Below are positions 11,379-20,633 of a stretch of DNA of 61,264 nt, piece after piece. The first letter of the stretch is position 1. Each line of letters begins with the position of its first letter. The stretch is from positions 1-61,264 of the forward strand of contig CAKTUC010000001.1 in NCBI GenBank assembly GCA_934617135.1, read 5' to 3'. The stretch comes from an uncultured Collinsella sp. (lineage in GTDB: Bacteria; Actinomycetota; Coriobacteriia; Coriobacteriales; Coriobacteriaceae). The notes under the pieces are model-generated. The model ran no database searches. It saw nothing but the letters and a program-made list of their open reading frames with translations, and was not told the origin of the DNA. The translations under genes and the position numbers were made by a program.

Positions 11379-11455
11379 GGACCTGTAGCTCAGTTGGTTA
11401 GAGCGTCCGGCTGATAACCGGGAGGTCACAAGTTCGAATCTTGTCAGGTCCACCA
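11379..11455 (+). tRNA. tRNA-Ile (GAT), copy 1
   Basis: A complete cloverleaf: acceptor GGACCTG pairs with CAGGTCC, the anticodon loop is CTGATAA with GAT, and the T-loop is TTCGAAT. CCA is encoded. It is identical to the copy at 11603-11679. Confidence 0.97.
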
Positions 11456-11466
11456 CTTTCTTTCGC

Positions 11467-11515
11467 AATAAACACCCCAGCGAGAGCCGAGTCGCCGCTG
11501 GGGTGTTTATTACTT
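11467..11515 (+). terminator. Hairpin between tRNA-Ile copy 1 and tRNA-Ala
   Basis: A 16-bp stem (11467-11482 with 11496-11511) is followed by a short T-rich stretch. It could end transcription after the first tRNA or act as a processing signal. Confidence 0.65.
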
Positions 11516-11522
11516 TCTCCGT

Positions 11523-11598
11523 GGGGGTTTAGCTCAGCTGGGAGAGCGCGGGCTTTGCAAGCCTGAGGTCAGGGGTTCGATCCCCCTAACCTCCACCA
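11523..11598 (+). tRNA. tRNA-Ala (TGC)
   Basis: Acceptor GGGGGTT pairs with AACCTCC and gives the G3:U70 wobble that marks tRNA-Ala. The anticodon is TGC in CTTTGCAAG, the T-loop is TTCGATC, and CCA is encoded. Confidence 0.97.
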
Positions 11599-11602
11599 TG
11601 AT

Positions 11603-11679
11603 GGACCTGTAGCTCAGTTGGTTAGAGCGTCCGGCTGATAACCGGGAGGTCACAAGTTCGAATCTTGTCAGGTCCACCA
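11603..11679 (+). tRNA. tRNA-Ile (GAT), copy 2
   Basis: This is an exact second copy of the upstream tRNA-Ile, four bases after tRNA-Ala, with encoded CCA. The Ile-Ala-Ile order outside any rRNA operon is unusual, because these two tRNAs normally sit in the 16S-23S spacer. Confidence 0.97.
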
Positions 11680-11689
11680 TCAAAACGTT

Positions 11690-11723
11690 AAGAGCCCCGG
11701 GGCATTGCCTCGGGGCTTTTTTC
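11690..11723 (+). terminator. Terminator of the tRNA cluster
   Basis: A GC-rich stem starting at AAGAGCCCCG pairs with CGGGGCTTTT and runs into six T residues, shortly after tRNA-Ile copy 2. Confidence 0.88.
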
Positions 11724-11863
11724 TTATCCAGCGAAAGTAGTCAAAATAGCCCCGTCCCAAATTAACTACTTTGATTTTGTGTGCTGGGCGAAAGATTGGG
11801 TAGTATAGCTATTCAATGCGGCGACCCTGCCGTGTGTTAACCGCTACGTACCGGAGGTGTTCC

Positions 11864-12364
11864 ATGGTTCGTGTCGACATAGAGACCATCGTCATGGCCG
11901 CCGGTCCCGTGCCATCGCTTATTGTGCTTCGTGAGCGCTGCGGCAAGTCGGATTCGACGGCGCCCCTGCGTTCGCTTTCCATTCAGACCGGCTCGTTTGA
12001 GGCCGCGGCCATTAGTCGTGGCATCGATAGCGGTCGCGCCGAGCGCCCGATAACGCATGACCTGCTGCTTGACACCGTCGATGCCCTGGGCGCCAAGCTC
12101 GAGCGCATCGAGATCGTTCGCGCCGAGCCGCCGGTGTTCTATGCGACGATTGTCGTGCTGGTCGATGGTGACGAGCGCAAGGTTGACGCCCGCCCCAGTG
12201 ACGCCATTGCCCTTGCCGTGCGCAGTAATGCCCCCATGTTTGTGGAGGACGACATCATGAATCGCCTGGGCACCGTTTCTGCCCATGCCGAGGAAGTTGA
12301 CGACGAGCAGGAGTTCGAGAAGTTCGACGAGTTCGTCCATACGCTCTCCCCCGATGATTTCTAA
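11864..12364 (+). CDS. Bifunctional nuclease family protein (DUF151)
   Basis: A 166-residue protein of the BFN/DUF151 family, named after a plant nuclease. Family features include the opening VRVDIETIVMA and the conserved RPSDAIALAVRSNAPMFVEDD block near residues 108-128. The ATG at 11864 has CGGAGGTG upstream and is preferred over an earlier in-frame ATG at 11816. The C-terminus is acidic. Most bacterial members have no established biochemical role. The next gene starts directly after its stop codon. Confidence 0.85.
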   Translation: MVRVDIETIVMAAGPVPSLIVLRERCGKSDSTAPLRSLSIQTGSFEAAAISRGIDSGRAERPITHDLLLDTVDALGAKLERIEIVRAEPPVFYATIVVLVDGDERKVDARPSDAIALAVRSNAPMFVEDDIMNRLGTVSAHAEEVDDEQEFEKFDEFVHTLSPDDF

Positions 12365-12751
12365 ATGTCTGGCACGCGAGCGGAGAGGTCGCTGATGGGT
12401 ACCCGCGTATCGGCTGAAGCGGCCGCCATCGCGCGTGAAGCCCAGATGCGCTCGGAGGCATCCGAGGCGGCTCGCATCGCCTATGTGACGCAGGCCCGCA
12501 CGCTTCGCGAGCGCCGCGGCTCCTATATCAAGATGGTTATCATCTCCGCCCTTGTCGCGGTAATCTGTTCTCGTCTTCGTGGTACAGTTGGTGCGCTTGG
12601 GTTTTCGATTTCAACAGGCTTGGTAATCTGGGGTGTGGTCGATGCGGTAATGCTGACCAACCAGATCAAGGTACTCGACAAGCGCGCGATGGATATGATG
12701 CGCGCCCGCGACGCTGCCGCCAAGATCGCTGCCGAGGCACAAGAACTGTAA
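12365..12751 (+). CDS. Small membrane protein of unknown function
   Basis: This 128-residue protein has an Ala/Arg-rich N-terminal helix (about residues 1-50), two closely spaced membrane segments (near 56-70 and 78-98) and a short helical C-terminal tail rich in Ala. Its ATG abuts the stop of the DUF151 gene, so translation is probably coupled. I do not recognise a family. Confidence 0.75.
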   Translation: MSGTRAERSLMGTRVSAEAAAIAREAQMRSEASEAARIAYVTQARTLRERRGSYIKMVIISALVAVICSRLRGTVGALGFSISTGLVIWGVVDAVMLTNQIKVLDKRAMDMMRARDAAAKIAAEAQEL

Positions 12752-12781
12752 CGACGCCGGATTCGATGGGAAGGTCTAGAG

Positions 12782-13231
12782 ATGGCACAGGATATGCAGG
12801 ACGCCGGTAACGTCTCCGCCGAGCTCGACGCCATGGTGTGTGACCTGATTGGTGCGTTCTTGGACGAACTTGCCGCCGGCGAGAATCCGGGCGTAGTTGT
12901 GGCGATCGAGGACGCTGCTTCCAACCGCTATCTGGCGGCACTCGACGAGGACGGCGAAGAGGCGTGCCTGGAGGCTGCCACCAACTTTATCTCCGAGCAC
13001 AAGATGGGCCTTAAAGACGAGGGGCTCGGACGCATCGCCCGCTATGCCATCGGCTATACCGGCTGCGTCGAGATCGACGGCGGTTATCACGACGCTCTGC
13101 TCGTGAGCTTCTTTGAGACCACGCTCGAGAGCGGCTTTTCGGCTTACGTGCTGTATGAGGGTATGGGCGCCGGCGATGGTTTTATGTGGAGCGACCCTGA
13201 ACCTGCAGGTGAGGAAACCCCTCTTATCTAA
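12782..13231 (+). CDS. Acidic soluble protein of unknown function
   Basis: A 149-residue acidic protein without signal peptide or membrane segment. It appears to alternate helices and strands, with a hydrophobic GYTGCVEIDGGYHDALLVSF core near residues 98-117. It starts with ATG after GGAAGGTCTAGAG and lies 30 bases behind the small membrane protein. No domain or motif is recognised; base use matches the neighbouring housekeeping genes. Confidence 0.7.
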   Translation: MAQDMQDAGNVSAELDAMVCDLIGAFLDELAAGENPGVVVAIEDAASNRYLAALDEDGEEACLEAATNFISEHKMGLKDEGLGRIARYAIGYTGCVEIDGGYHDALLVSFFETTLESGFSAYVLYEGMGAGDGFMWSDPEPAGEETPLI

Positions 13232-13348
13232 AATCGCTAAAATAAACGAGTTTTCGGTAAAAGGCTCAATATTCCCGCCGAGCGTTGCATTGCTGGGCGG
13301 GCCGCATACGCGTGCCGTTTGTATATGGATAGAAGATAGGGGAACTAC

Positions 13349-15187
<1,839 letters not shown>

Positions 15188-15213
15188 GCGCTGGGGTTTA
15201 TAACCGCCAACTA

Positions 15214-15251
15214 GAAAGGGCGTCGACCGCAATGGTCGGCGCCCTTTTTGG
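15214..15251 (+). terminator. Terminator of typA
   Basis: AAAGGGCG/CGCCCTTT and CGACC/GGTCG pairs form a strong interrupted stem followed by five T residues, about 30 bases after typA. Confidence 0.88.
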
Positions 15252-15255
15252 TTCA

Positions 15256-15310
15256 AGGGGGACAGGTTGGTTTGCACCACCACAAAGGTGCCTGGCCCCT
15301 TTGTGGTGGT
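15256..15310. repeat. GGGGACAG-type palindromic repeat
   Basis: GGGGGACAGGTT is followed by TTTGCACCA and then by a hairpin CCACCACAAAGG/CCTTTGTGGTGG. The first part matches the reverse complement of 59227-59266, so this is a dispersed repeat. The hairpin may also terminate the minus-strand gene that ends at 15317. Confidence 0.7.
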
Positions 15311-15316
15311 TGGCGG

Positions 15317-16462
15317 CTAGGCGGCGGGGAGTCCCGGATTATTGGCGGACTGCTGCGGTTTGAGGTGGGCGTTGCGCCAGATGATCTGGATAACGTAGCC
15401 GAGCATAAAGACAAAGGCCACGCCGCTGATAAAGTCGCCGATGAGGGGAAGTCCCGTGAGGGCGCCTGCGGCGATACCGCCCACGGCGGCCATGGCGTAG
15501 CGGTTCTGGTTGTGTCCGACCATGCGCGCAATAGCGCAGCCCGCAAAAGCGGTGGAGACCAGTGCGATGCCAATCACAGCGCACAGGAGGGCTCCGGCGA
15601 GCGATAGCCCGGCGATCGAGATGATCAGCAACAGAACGGCGGGGACGATAGCAACCGTGCCGACAAGACCACTCACCCACAGGGGCGTGGGACGTTGATG
15701 GAGCATGCCGGCAGCGCTGGCGGTCGCACGCGGAAAGGCGAGCTCGAGCAACAGGGCGACAAAGCAGGTGGAAAGCGCCGCGATGACGATGCCGCCGATG
15801 GTGTCGTTAATCGTAGAGGTGTTCTCATTCTCGGTGCGGTCGATCTTGAGGGCTCCGACCTCGGCTCCTGCGGCGCGCTCGGGATCCTCGGAAACATGCG
15901 CGTTCACGGTGCCGGTGATGTGCGCGTTTTTACCCAAGATGAGCTTGTCGGCCCAGACCTCAACATCGCCGTCGACGGTGCCATCGATGGTCACGGTGTC
16001 GCCCGCGAGCGCTGCCGACTTGGTAGAACCGCGCAGGGCAACCGTCTCGCCTATCGCATAGAAACAGTTAGCGGTGCTGTCGGCGTTGAGTACAACGTGC
16101 TGACCGACCACTGTAACGCTGCCATCAATCGTGGTTTTGGAGATATCGATGGTGCGCGCCGCAAGACGAACGGCGCCACCCACGGTGCAGTCGCGAATCG
16201 ATAGGCTGTCGCCCGCCGCGATGATATCGCGGTCGATGGAGGTGTCGTCCAGGTTGAGGCTCTGGCCGGCCCAGTACAAGTCGCCTTCGACGCCAGACGG
16301 GGTGGAGTCTTCGTCGGTCGCGAGAACGTTTCCGGCGGTATCCGTGCCGGCGAACGAAGTCGTGGGAAGTACGGTCAGCGCAAGCACAATCAGTGCGAAT
16401 AGGAGGGCGATGCGGCCACGCGCTTTACGGCGTCGGGACGACGGTGCTAGGTTGCAAGGCAT
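15317..16462 (-). CDS. Secreted/membrane protein with bactofilin-like repeats
   Basis: This 381-residue protein has an N-terminal signal or membrane segment (RIALLFALIVLALTVLPTT, near residue 20) and then about 150 residues of short beta-strand repeats (TVGGAVRLAARTIDISKTTI; DGTVDGDVEVWADKLILG). Such repeats suggest a bactofilin-type right-handed beta-helix. Four or so membrane helices fill the C-terminal half. The ATG at 16462 has AAGGA upstream and is preferred over the longer reading from 16510. An envelope scaffold is plausible but unproven. Confidence 0.75.
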   Translation of the reverse strand: MPCNLAPSSRRRKARGRIALLFALIVLALTVLPTTSFAGTDTAGNVLATDEDSTPSGVEGDLYWAGQSLNLDDTSIDRDIIAAGDSLSIRDCTVGGAVRLAARTIDISKTTIDGSVTVVGQHVVLNADSTANCFYAIGETVALRGSTKSAALAGDTVTIDGTVDGDVEVWADKLILGKNAHITGTVNAHVSEDPERAAGAEVGALKIDRTENENTSTINDTIGGIVIAALSTCFVALLLELAFPRATASAAGMLHQRPTPLWVSGLVGTVAIVPAVLLLIISIAGLSLAGALLCAVIGIALVSTAFAGCAIARMVGHNQNRYAMAAVGGIAAGALTGLPLIGDFISGVAFVFMLGYVIQIIWRNAHLKPQQSANNPGLPAA

Positions 16463-16568
16463 AGTGAATCCTTCGTTAGATACTCGACATGTATCTAACA
16501 GGGTACCCAACGCGCGGGCGCTCTAAAAGAGCCTCTCGGTTGCATTTCGAAGGGTTGTGCCGTGCTGT

Positions 16569-17258
16569 CTACTTTTTGCGATGCAAGAAGCGCGCGATGT
16601 CTTCCTCGGTGGGGCTTTTGATGTCAAAGCGTAGCGAGAGCCAGCGCAGACCCATGGTCACGACAACGCATACGACCAGTGCGGCGACATTGCTGACCAA
16701 GCCACTCATGACGAGGCTTACATAGCTTGCCGACCCAGCGATAGCCGCGATGGCATAAAAGTTAGTGCGTTGGAAAATGCCCGGAACCACGCCCATAAAG
16801 CCATCGCGCAACATGCCGCCACCCACCGCGGTGAAGAAGCCCATCATGATGCACACCGCCGGCGCAAAGCCGTAGACCAGCGCCTTGTCGGCGCCGGTTG
16901 CCGCATAGATGCCGACCGAGATGATGTCGAGCAGGGGAATGAGTTTCTCGGGTTTATCGACGATTGCCGGGAAGATGTAGATGATGGCCGCCGTGGCGAT
17001 GGAGAGCGGCAGCGCCATTGGCTGGTTGAGGATGTAGACGTTGCCGACCTGGAGTGTCATATCGCGCAAAAGACCGCCGCCCAGACCGCAGACCACCGCG
17101 AGTGCGACCGCGCCCACCAGGTCGAGCTTGTGTTCGCGCGCGACCAGCACGCCCGAGATTGATGCCGCGACAACAGCGAACATCTCGAGCCAAAAAGGGA
17201 TAGCGACCATGGCATCCGAGGCATGTGAGGTAACGGTTATAGCGGCGGCGACGGGCAA
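16569..17258 (-). CDS. TRIC/UPF0126 family membrane protein
   Basis: A 229-residue protein with about seven membrane helices and two internally related halves, each with a glycine-rich GGGLLRD / GGGMLRDGF motif. This is the hallmark of the UPF0126/TRIC family; bacterial members have been described as cation channels or as glycine transporters. The substrate here cannot be told from sequence. It is transcribed away from the repeat-bounded nuclease-like gene. Confidence 0.88.
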   Translation of the reverse strand: MPVAAAITVTSHASDAMVAIPFWLEMFAVVAASISGVLVAREHKLDLVGAVALAVVCGLGGGLLRDMTLQVGNVYILNQPMALPLSIATAAIIYIFPAIVDKPEKLIPLLDIISVGIYAATGADKALVYGFAPAVCIMMGFFTAVGGGMLRDGFMGVVPGIFQRTNFYAIAAIAGSASYVSLVMSGLVSNVAALVVCVVVTMGLRWLSLRFDIKSPTEEDIARFLHRKK

Positions 17259-17389
17259 GATGGGGTCCTTCTACTTGTGGGTTTTGATAATGCCCGTACA
17301 TAGTACATGGTTGTCGGTCGTTACGGTCCCATTCCTCGGCAAACGGTCGGCAGCGGATGCTGGCGTGGCATTGCTGGAATGCCAGGGGT

Positions 17390-17466
17390 CCAAAACATGT
17401 ACGCCACCCTCCAAAAATGACATTTTTTGACATCTTTGGAGGCTGACGTACATGTTTGGATTGAGC
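17390..17466. repeat. Palindromic repeat, copy 1 (left of nuclease-like gene)
   Basis: The segment is itself an imperfect palindrome, with ACATGTACG at one end and CGTACATGT at the other. It matches the reverse complement of 18584-18660 at roughly nine positions in ten, by eye. The two copies thus bracket the gene at 17563-18570 in opposite orientation. Confidence 0.88.
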
Positions 17467-17562
17467 CCACGGCATGAGTGAGTTGATTTACTCACATCCG
17501 GTATATTTCCCCACTTCAACGGACATAAGAGTTGGATACCGGCTCAGAGCGAGAGGCCCTCA

Positions 17563-18570
17563 ATGGATACCCCTGTTCTCATTTCGCATAAAACCGCATG
17601 GCTTGTCCATCATGCACCCCAGAATTTGGTTCAGTCTCTTGCGCGGCACGACTACCAGATAGGCGCACGAGGCATCTCCACCCAGCAACGCGTTGCGCGC
17701 ATACGACAGGCCCTTACCGACTGCGGCATTCCGTCCGATATGCTCAAGACTATCGATATCTCGGTTGTATTCGAATTCGAGCGAATTCGCACCAAAGGCG
17801 TCATTTGCCACATTCTTGGACAAAATCTTCCCTACGAGCATATTGACGAGTTGACGCCCGGAATCTTCATCACCGACGAAGCCTTCACCTTCGTGCTCGC
17901 TGCCGAGTGGATGGATAGGGTCGAATATCTCGAATATGGCTATGAAGTTTGCGGCGATTATCGCATGAGGCTCAATCCCGCCGACCCTTATACCGAGCAA
18001 CCAGCCACTACCTCCAAGGATGAAATAACCGAACTGCTCGATCGGCACCCCGGCAAACCCGGTGCCACACGTGCACGGCTCGCGCTCAGGCACATCTACG
18101 ATCACTCGGCCTCGCCTATGGAGACCGCTTCGGCAATCGCCCTCTCGCTCCCAACAAGCGAAGGCGGCGTTGGCATCCGAGGTATCGAACTCAACAAACC
18201 GCTCGAGATTCCTCAACGTCTCTGGCATTGCGCCAAAGCTCGAACGCTCAAAATCGATGCTCTTGTTACCTACAAGCGCAGGGAGCTCGGTATCGAATAT
18301 AAGGGCGGCTTTCACGACGAGGTCAAGCGCAAGGGGGCGGATGCGGAACGAGAGGCAGTTCTCTCCCAAATGGGATATCGAATCGTTACGCTCACTTCGG
18401 CTCAGTTCAGCAGTCAGCTCGCCTTTCACCGCGCCATGAACAACATTCGCGAAGCACTCGGCATGCCTCGCTGTACCGACACCGGGTACCAGAGAAAACA
18501 AAACGAACTACGCAAGGCGCTTATCCGCAACTGGAAAGGCATGCGAGACGAGGAGACACCTTCCGAATAG
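17563..18570 (+). CDS. AbiEi-like / DUF559-like putative nuclease protein
   Basis: A 335-residue protein. The N-terminal half resembles the AbiEi/transcriptional-regulator proteins common in Actinobacteria. The middle carries the actinobacterial motif SASPMETASAIALSLPTSEGG. The C-terminal part (IDALVTYKRRELGIEYKGG, then RKGADAEREAVLSQMGYRIV) resembles the Vsr/DUF559 restriction-endonuclease fold, with D and E.K as candidate metal ligands. GAGAGG precedes the ATG. It stands alone, without a visible AbiEii-like toxin, between two inverted repeat copies. Function is inferred; a nuclease or defence role is the leading guess. Confidence 0.75.
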   Translation: MDTPVLISHKTAWLVHHAPQNLVQSLARHDYQIGARGISTQQRVARIRQALTDCGIPSDMLKTIDISVVFEFERIRTKGVICHILGQNLPYEHIDELTPGIFITDEAFTFVLAAEWMDRVEYLEYGYEVCGDYRMRLNPADPYTEQPATTSKDEITELLDRHPGKPGATRARLALRHIYDHSASPMETASAIALSLPTSEGGVGIRGIELNKPLEIPQRLWHCAKARTLKIDALVTYKRRELGIEYKGGFHDEVKRKGADAEREAVLSQMGYRIVTLTSAQFSSQLAFHRAMNNIREALGMPRCTDTGYQRKQNELRKALIRNWKGMRDEETPSE

Positions 18571-18583
18571 CGCCACTCCCATG

Positions 18584-18660
18584 AGCTCAATCCAAACGTG
18601 TACGTCAGCCTTCAAAGATGTCGGAAAATGTCGGTTTTGGAGGGTGACGTACATGTTTTG
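18584..18660. repeat. Palindromic repeat, copy 2 (right of nuclease-like gene)
   Basis: This is the inverted partner of 17390-17466. The homology includes the flanking GATTGAGC and covers about 76 bases with about seven differences counted by eye. Confidence 0.88.
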
Positions 18661-18670
18661 AGGGAGGGAC

Positions 18671-18695
18671 GGGCTCGAATCCCTCCTCCTCCGCC
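18671..18695 (+). repeat. Fragment of a tRNA-Ser 3' end
   Basis: These 25 bases match the T-arm and acceptor end of the neighbouring tRNA-Ser(CGA) at all but one position, but lie on the opposite strand. Together with the real gene they form an inverted repeat around 18696-18762. The fragment is too short to be a tRNA; it may be a remnant of recombination. Confidence 0.75.
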
Positions 18696-18722
18696 GTATT
18701 TACTTGATAGGGACTCAAAACA

Positions 18723-18750
18723 AAAAAAGCTCCCATTCCCGGGAGCTTTC
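18723..18750 (-). terminator. Terminator of tRNA-Ser(CGA)
   Basis: AAAGCTCCC pairs with GGGAGCTTT, and the minus-strand transcript continues into a T run (seven A residues on the plus strand). Confidence 0.85.
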
Positions 18751-18760
18751 TCAACCAAAA

Positions 18761-18851
18761 TGGCGGAGGAGGAGGGATTCGAACCCTCGTGACCTTATAC
18801 AGGCCAAACGGTTTTCGAGACCGCCGCATTCAACCACTCTGCCACCCCTCC
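18761..18851 (-). tRNA. tRNA-Ser (CGA)
   Basis: On the minus strand, acceptor GGAGGGG pairs with CTCCTCC, the anticodon loop is TCTCGAA with CGA, a long variable arm is present, and G73 with encoded CCA completes the class II tRNA. Confidence 0.95.
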
Positions 18852-18865
18852 GCGTGGGGTAAAAA

Positions 18866-18892
18866 CAAAGCAGGCTCGAAGGCCTGCTTTGG
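18866..18892 (-). terminator. Hairpin between the two tRNA-Ser genes
   Basis: AAAGCAGGC and GCCTGCTTT form a stem around a short TCGAAG loop. It lies downstream of tRNA-Ser(GGA) on the minus strand and would end that transcript. Confidence 0.7.
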
Positions 18893-18899
18893 AATTAAC

Positions 18900-18990
18900 T
18901 GGCGGAGAGTCAGGGATTTGAACCCTGGAGACGCTTTTGACGCCTACACGATTTCCAATCGTGCTCCTTCGGCCACTCGGACAACTCTCC
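18900..18990 (-). tRNA. tRNA-Ser (GGA)
   Basis: On the minus strand, acceptor GGAGAGT pairs with ACTCTCC and the anticodon stem-loop CGATTGGAAATCG carries GGA. It has a long variable arm, G73 and encoded CCA. Confidence 0.95.
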
Positions 18991-19384
18991 GTTAAATGCG
19001 AAAGTCAGTATACACGAGGAATCGCAAAGTGCAAACAGAAAAGTTGGCATTTTTTGAAACGCTTGGCTTCGTGATGGGATCTAGGAGGCCAAAAACGGGC
19101 TCTGACCAGCATGGCTGCATGCAGCAAATTGTTCAAAATAGGTATTTATAAACGACGTGGCAGCAATTTTAAAAATCTTTGAACGGTGTTGTGAGCCACT
19201 GGTATGCATTTTGCGACCACAGCCTTGCAATTGCTGACCTGCGGTTTGATTTGGTTTGTCCCCGCAGCGCCGTATCTTGTCCACAGATCCGTCAAGCATT
19301 TGGTCAGCATTTGGTTGGAAGACGCATGAAGTGCCGTGTGAGTATGGGCATATGTGGAGGTCATGAGGTTGTAGCTGCATATTC
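18991..19384. other. Intergenic stretch upstream of the rpsF operon
   Basis: No convincing gene is seen on either strand. The only notable item is TTGTCCACA at 19277-19285, one base from a canonical DnaA box. The segment holds the upstream region of the rpsF promoter and may contain a long 5' leader. Confidence 0.5.
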
Positions 19385-19413
19385 TTGCAGCCTGGGAGGT
19401 TGAAAGATATTAT
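19385..19413 (+). promoter_or_regulatory. Promoter of the rpsF-ssb-rpsR-rplI operon
   Basis: TTGCAG (19385-19390) and TATTAT (19408-19413) are 17 bases apart, about 70 bases before the rpsF start. Confidence 0.7.
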
Positions 19414-19484
19414 TACCAAGTCTTTTCCTGCTTCAGGCGCACCTTCACGACCTGAAGCCACATTTGCCCAGAGGAGGTGACAAT

Positions 19485-19778
19485 ATGAAGGCTTATGAAC
19501 TGCTGTTCTTTGTTGACCCGTCGCTCGACCCCGAGACTCGTCTCGCTGTTATGAAGCGTATCGATACCACGATCGCTGAGGGCGCTGGCAAGGTCGACTC
19601 CGTTGACGAGTGGGGCAAGCGCAAGCTCGCCTACGAGATCAACGACCTCACCGATGGTGACTACACCCTCATCAACTTCCACGCAGATCCTACCCAGATC
19701 GCCGAGCTTGATCGCGTCCTGCGCATCACCGACGCTGTGGTCCGCCACATGATCGTCCGTCGCGACGACCAGGAGTAA
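19485..19778 (+). CDS. rpsF: 30S ribosomal protein S6
   Basis: S6 binds with S18 to the platform of the small ribosomal subunit. The 97-residue protein begins MKAYELLFFVDPSLD and contains the usual DEWGKRKLAYEI block. GAGGAGGTGA lies just before the ATG at 19485; the reading frame is open further upstream but that part is not S6-like. It is the first gene of the conserved rpsF-ssb-rpsR-rplI operon. Confidence 0.96.
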   Translation: MKAYELLFFVDPSLDPETRLAVMKRIDTTIAEGAGKVDSVDEWGKRKLAYEINDLTDGDYTLINFHADPTQIAELDRVLRITDAVVRHMIVRRDDQE

Positions 19779-19826
19779 GACTGTCGTTTTGGACTGGGCT
19801 TGTGCCCCAAGAGGAAGTAGTGAGTT

Positions 19827-20279
19827 ATGAGCATCAATCGAGTGAACATCACCGGTAACCTCACGCGTGATCCCGAGCTGCGCGCCACCGCCGGCGGAAC
19901 CCAGGTTCTGTCCTTTGGCGTCGCCGTGAACGATCGTCGCCGCAACCCGCAGACTGGCGAGTGGGAGGACTATCCCAACTTTGTCGACTGCACTATGTTC
20001 GGCACCCGCGCCGAGGCCGTGAGCCGTTTCCTGGCAAAGGGAAACAAGGTCGCGATCGAGGGCAAGCTGCGCTACAGCTCTTGGGAGCGCGACGGCCAGC
20101 GCCGGAGCAAGCTTGAGGTCATCGTCGATGAGATCGAGTTTATGAGCTCCCGTGGTGGCCAGGGTGGCTACGATCAGGGCGGTTACGTCCCCGCAGCTCC
20201 CGCGCCCGCAGCACGTCCTGCCGCACCGGTGGCTACGCCGCCCGCGGTCGACGTCTACGATGAGGACATCCCGTTCTAA
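19827..20279 (+). CDS. ssb: Single-stranded DNA-binding protein
   Basis: SSB coats single-stranded DNA during replication and repair. The OB-fold runs from MSINRVNITGNLTRDPELR to about residue 110, followed by a short Gly/Ala/Pro linker and the acidic partner-binding tip YDEDIPF. The length (150) is typical. Its place between rpsF and rpsR is the standard bacterial arrangement and indicates the essential housekeeping copy. Confidence 0.96.
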   Translation: MSINRVNITGNLTRDPELRATAGGTQVLSFGVAVNDRRRNPQTGEWEDYPNFVDCTMFGTRAEAVSRFLAKGNKVAIEGKLRYSSWERDGQRRSKLEVIVDEIEFMSSRGGQGGYDQGGYVPAAPAPAARPAAPVATPPAVDVYDEDIPF

Positions 20280-20351
20280 GGGTTGTTCACCTATTTTTGA
20301 GTGAGAGGCGGCTTCGGTTCGCCGAAGTTGCCAAATGAAAGGTATTTTGAC

Positions 20352-20618
20352 ATGGCTAATGATTTTTCTGCACGTCAGCCGCGTCGTAAGTACTGCCAGT
20401 TCTGCAAGGAGAACACTGAGTTCATCGACTATAAGGACACTCAGCTTCTCCGTAAGTACATGACCGACCGTGGCAAGATCAAGCCCCGTCGCGTCACTGG
20501 CGCTTGCACGCAGCATCAGCATGACATCGCCAACGCCATCAAGCGCGCCCGCGAGATGGCTCTCCTGCCGTACACCGTCCCCGTGGTTTCCTCTCGTGGC
20601 AACCGCGACCGCGGCTAA
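20352..20618 (+). CDS. rpsR: 30S ribosomal protein S18
   Basis: S18 pairs with S6 on the 30S platform. The 88-residue protein contains the CQFC pair near its N-terminus, which marks the zinc-type (C+) form of bacterial S18, and the conserved [20 protein letters not shown] motif. The ATG at 20352 follows AAAGG and is chosen over an upstream in-frame extension that has no S18 similarity. Confidence 0.95.
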   Translation: MANDFSARQPRRKYCQFCKENTEFIDYKDTQLLRKYMTDRGKIKPRRVTGACTQHQHDIANAIKRAREMALLPYTVPVVSSRGNRDRG

Positions 20619-20633
20619 GAAGGGAGACGCATC

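Noticed and set aside
11148..11414. Open frame across the hairpin and into tRNA-Ile
   Set aside because: Both strands of the inverted repeat encode similar peptides because the arms are complementary; it also enters a tRNA.
18671..18787. Classical prophage or island attachment pair at tRNA-Ser
   Set aside because: The copies are inverted and only about 70 bases apart, with no integrase in the window.
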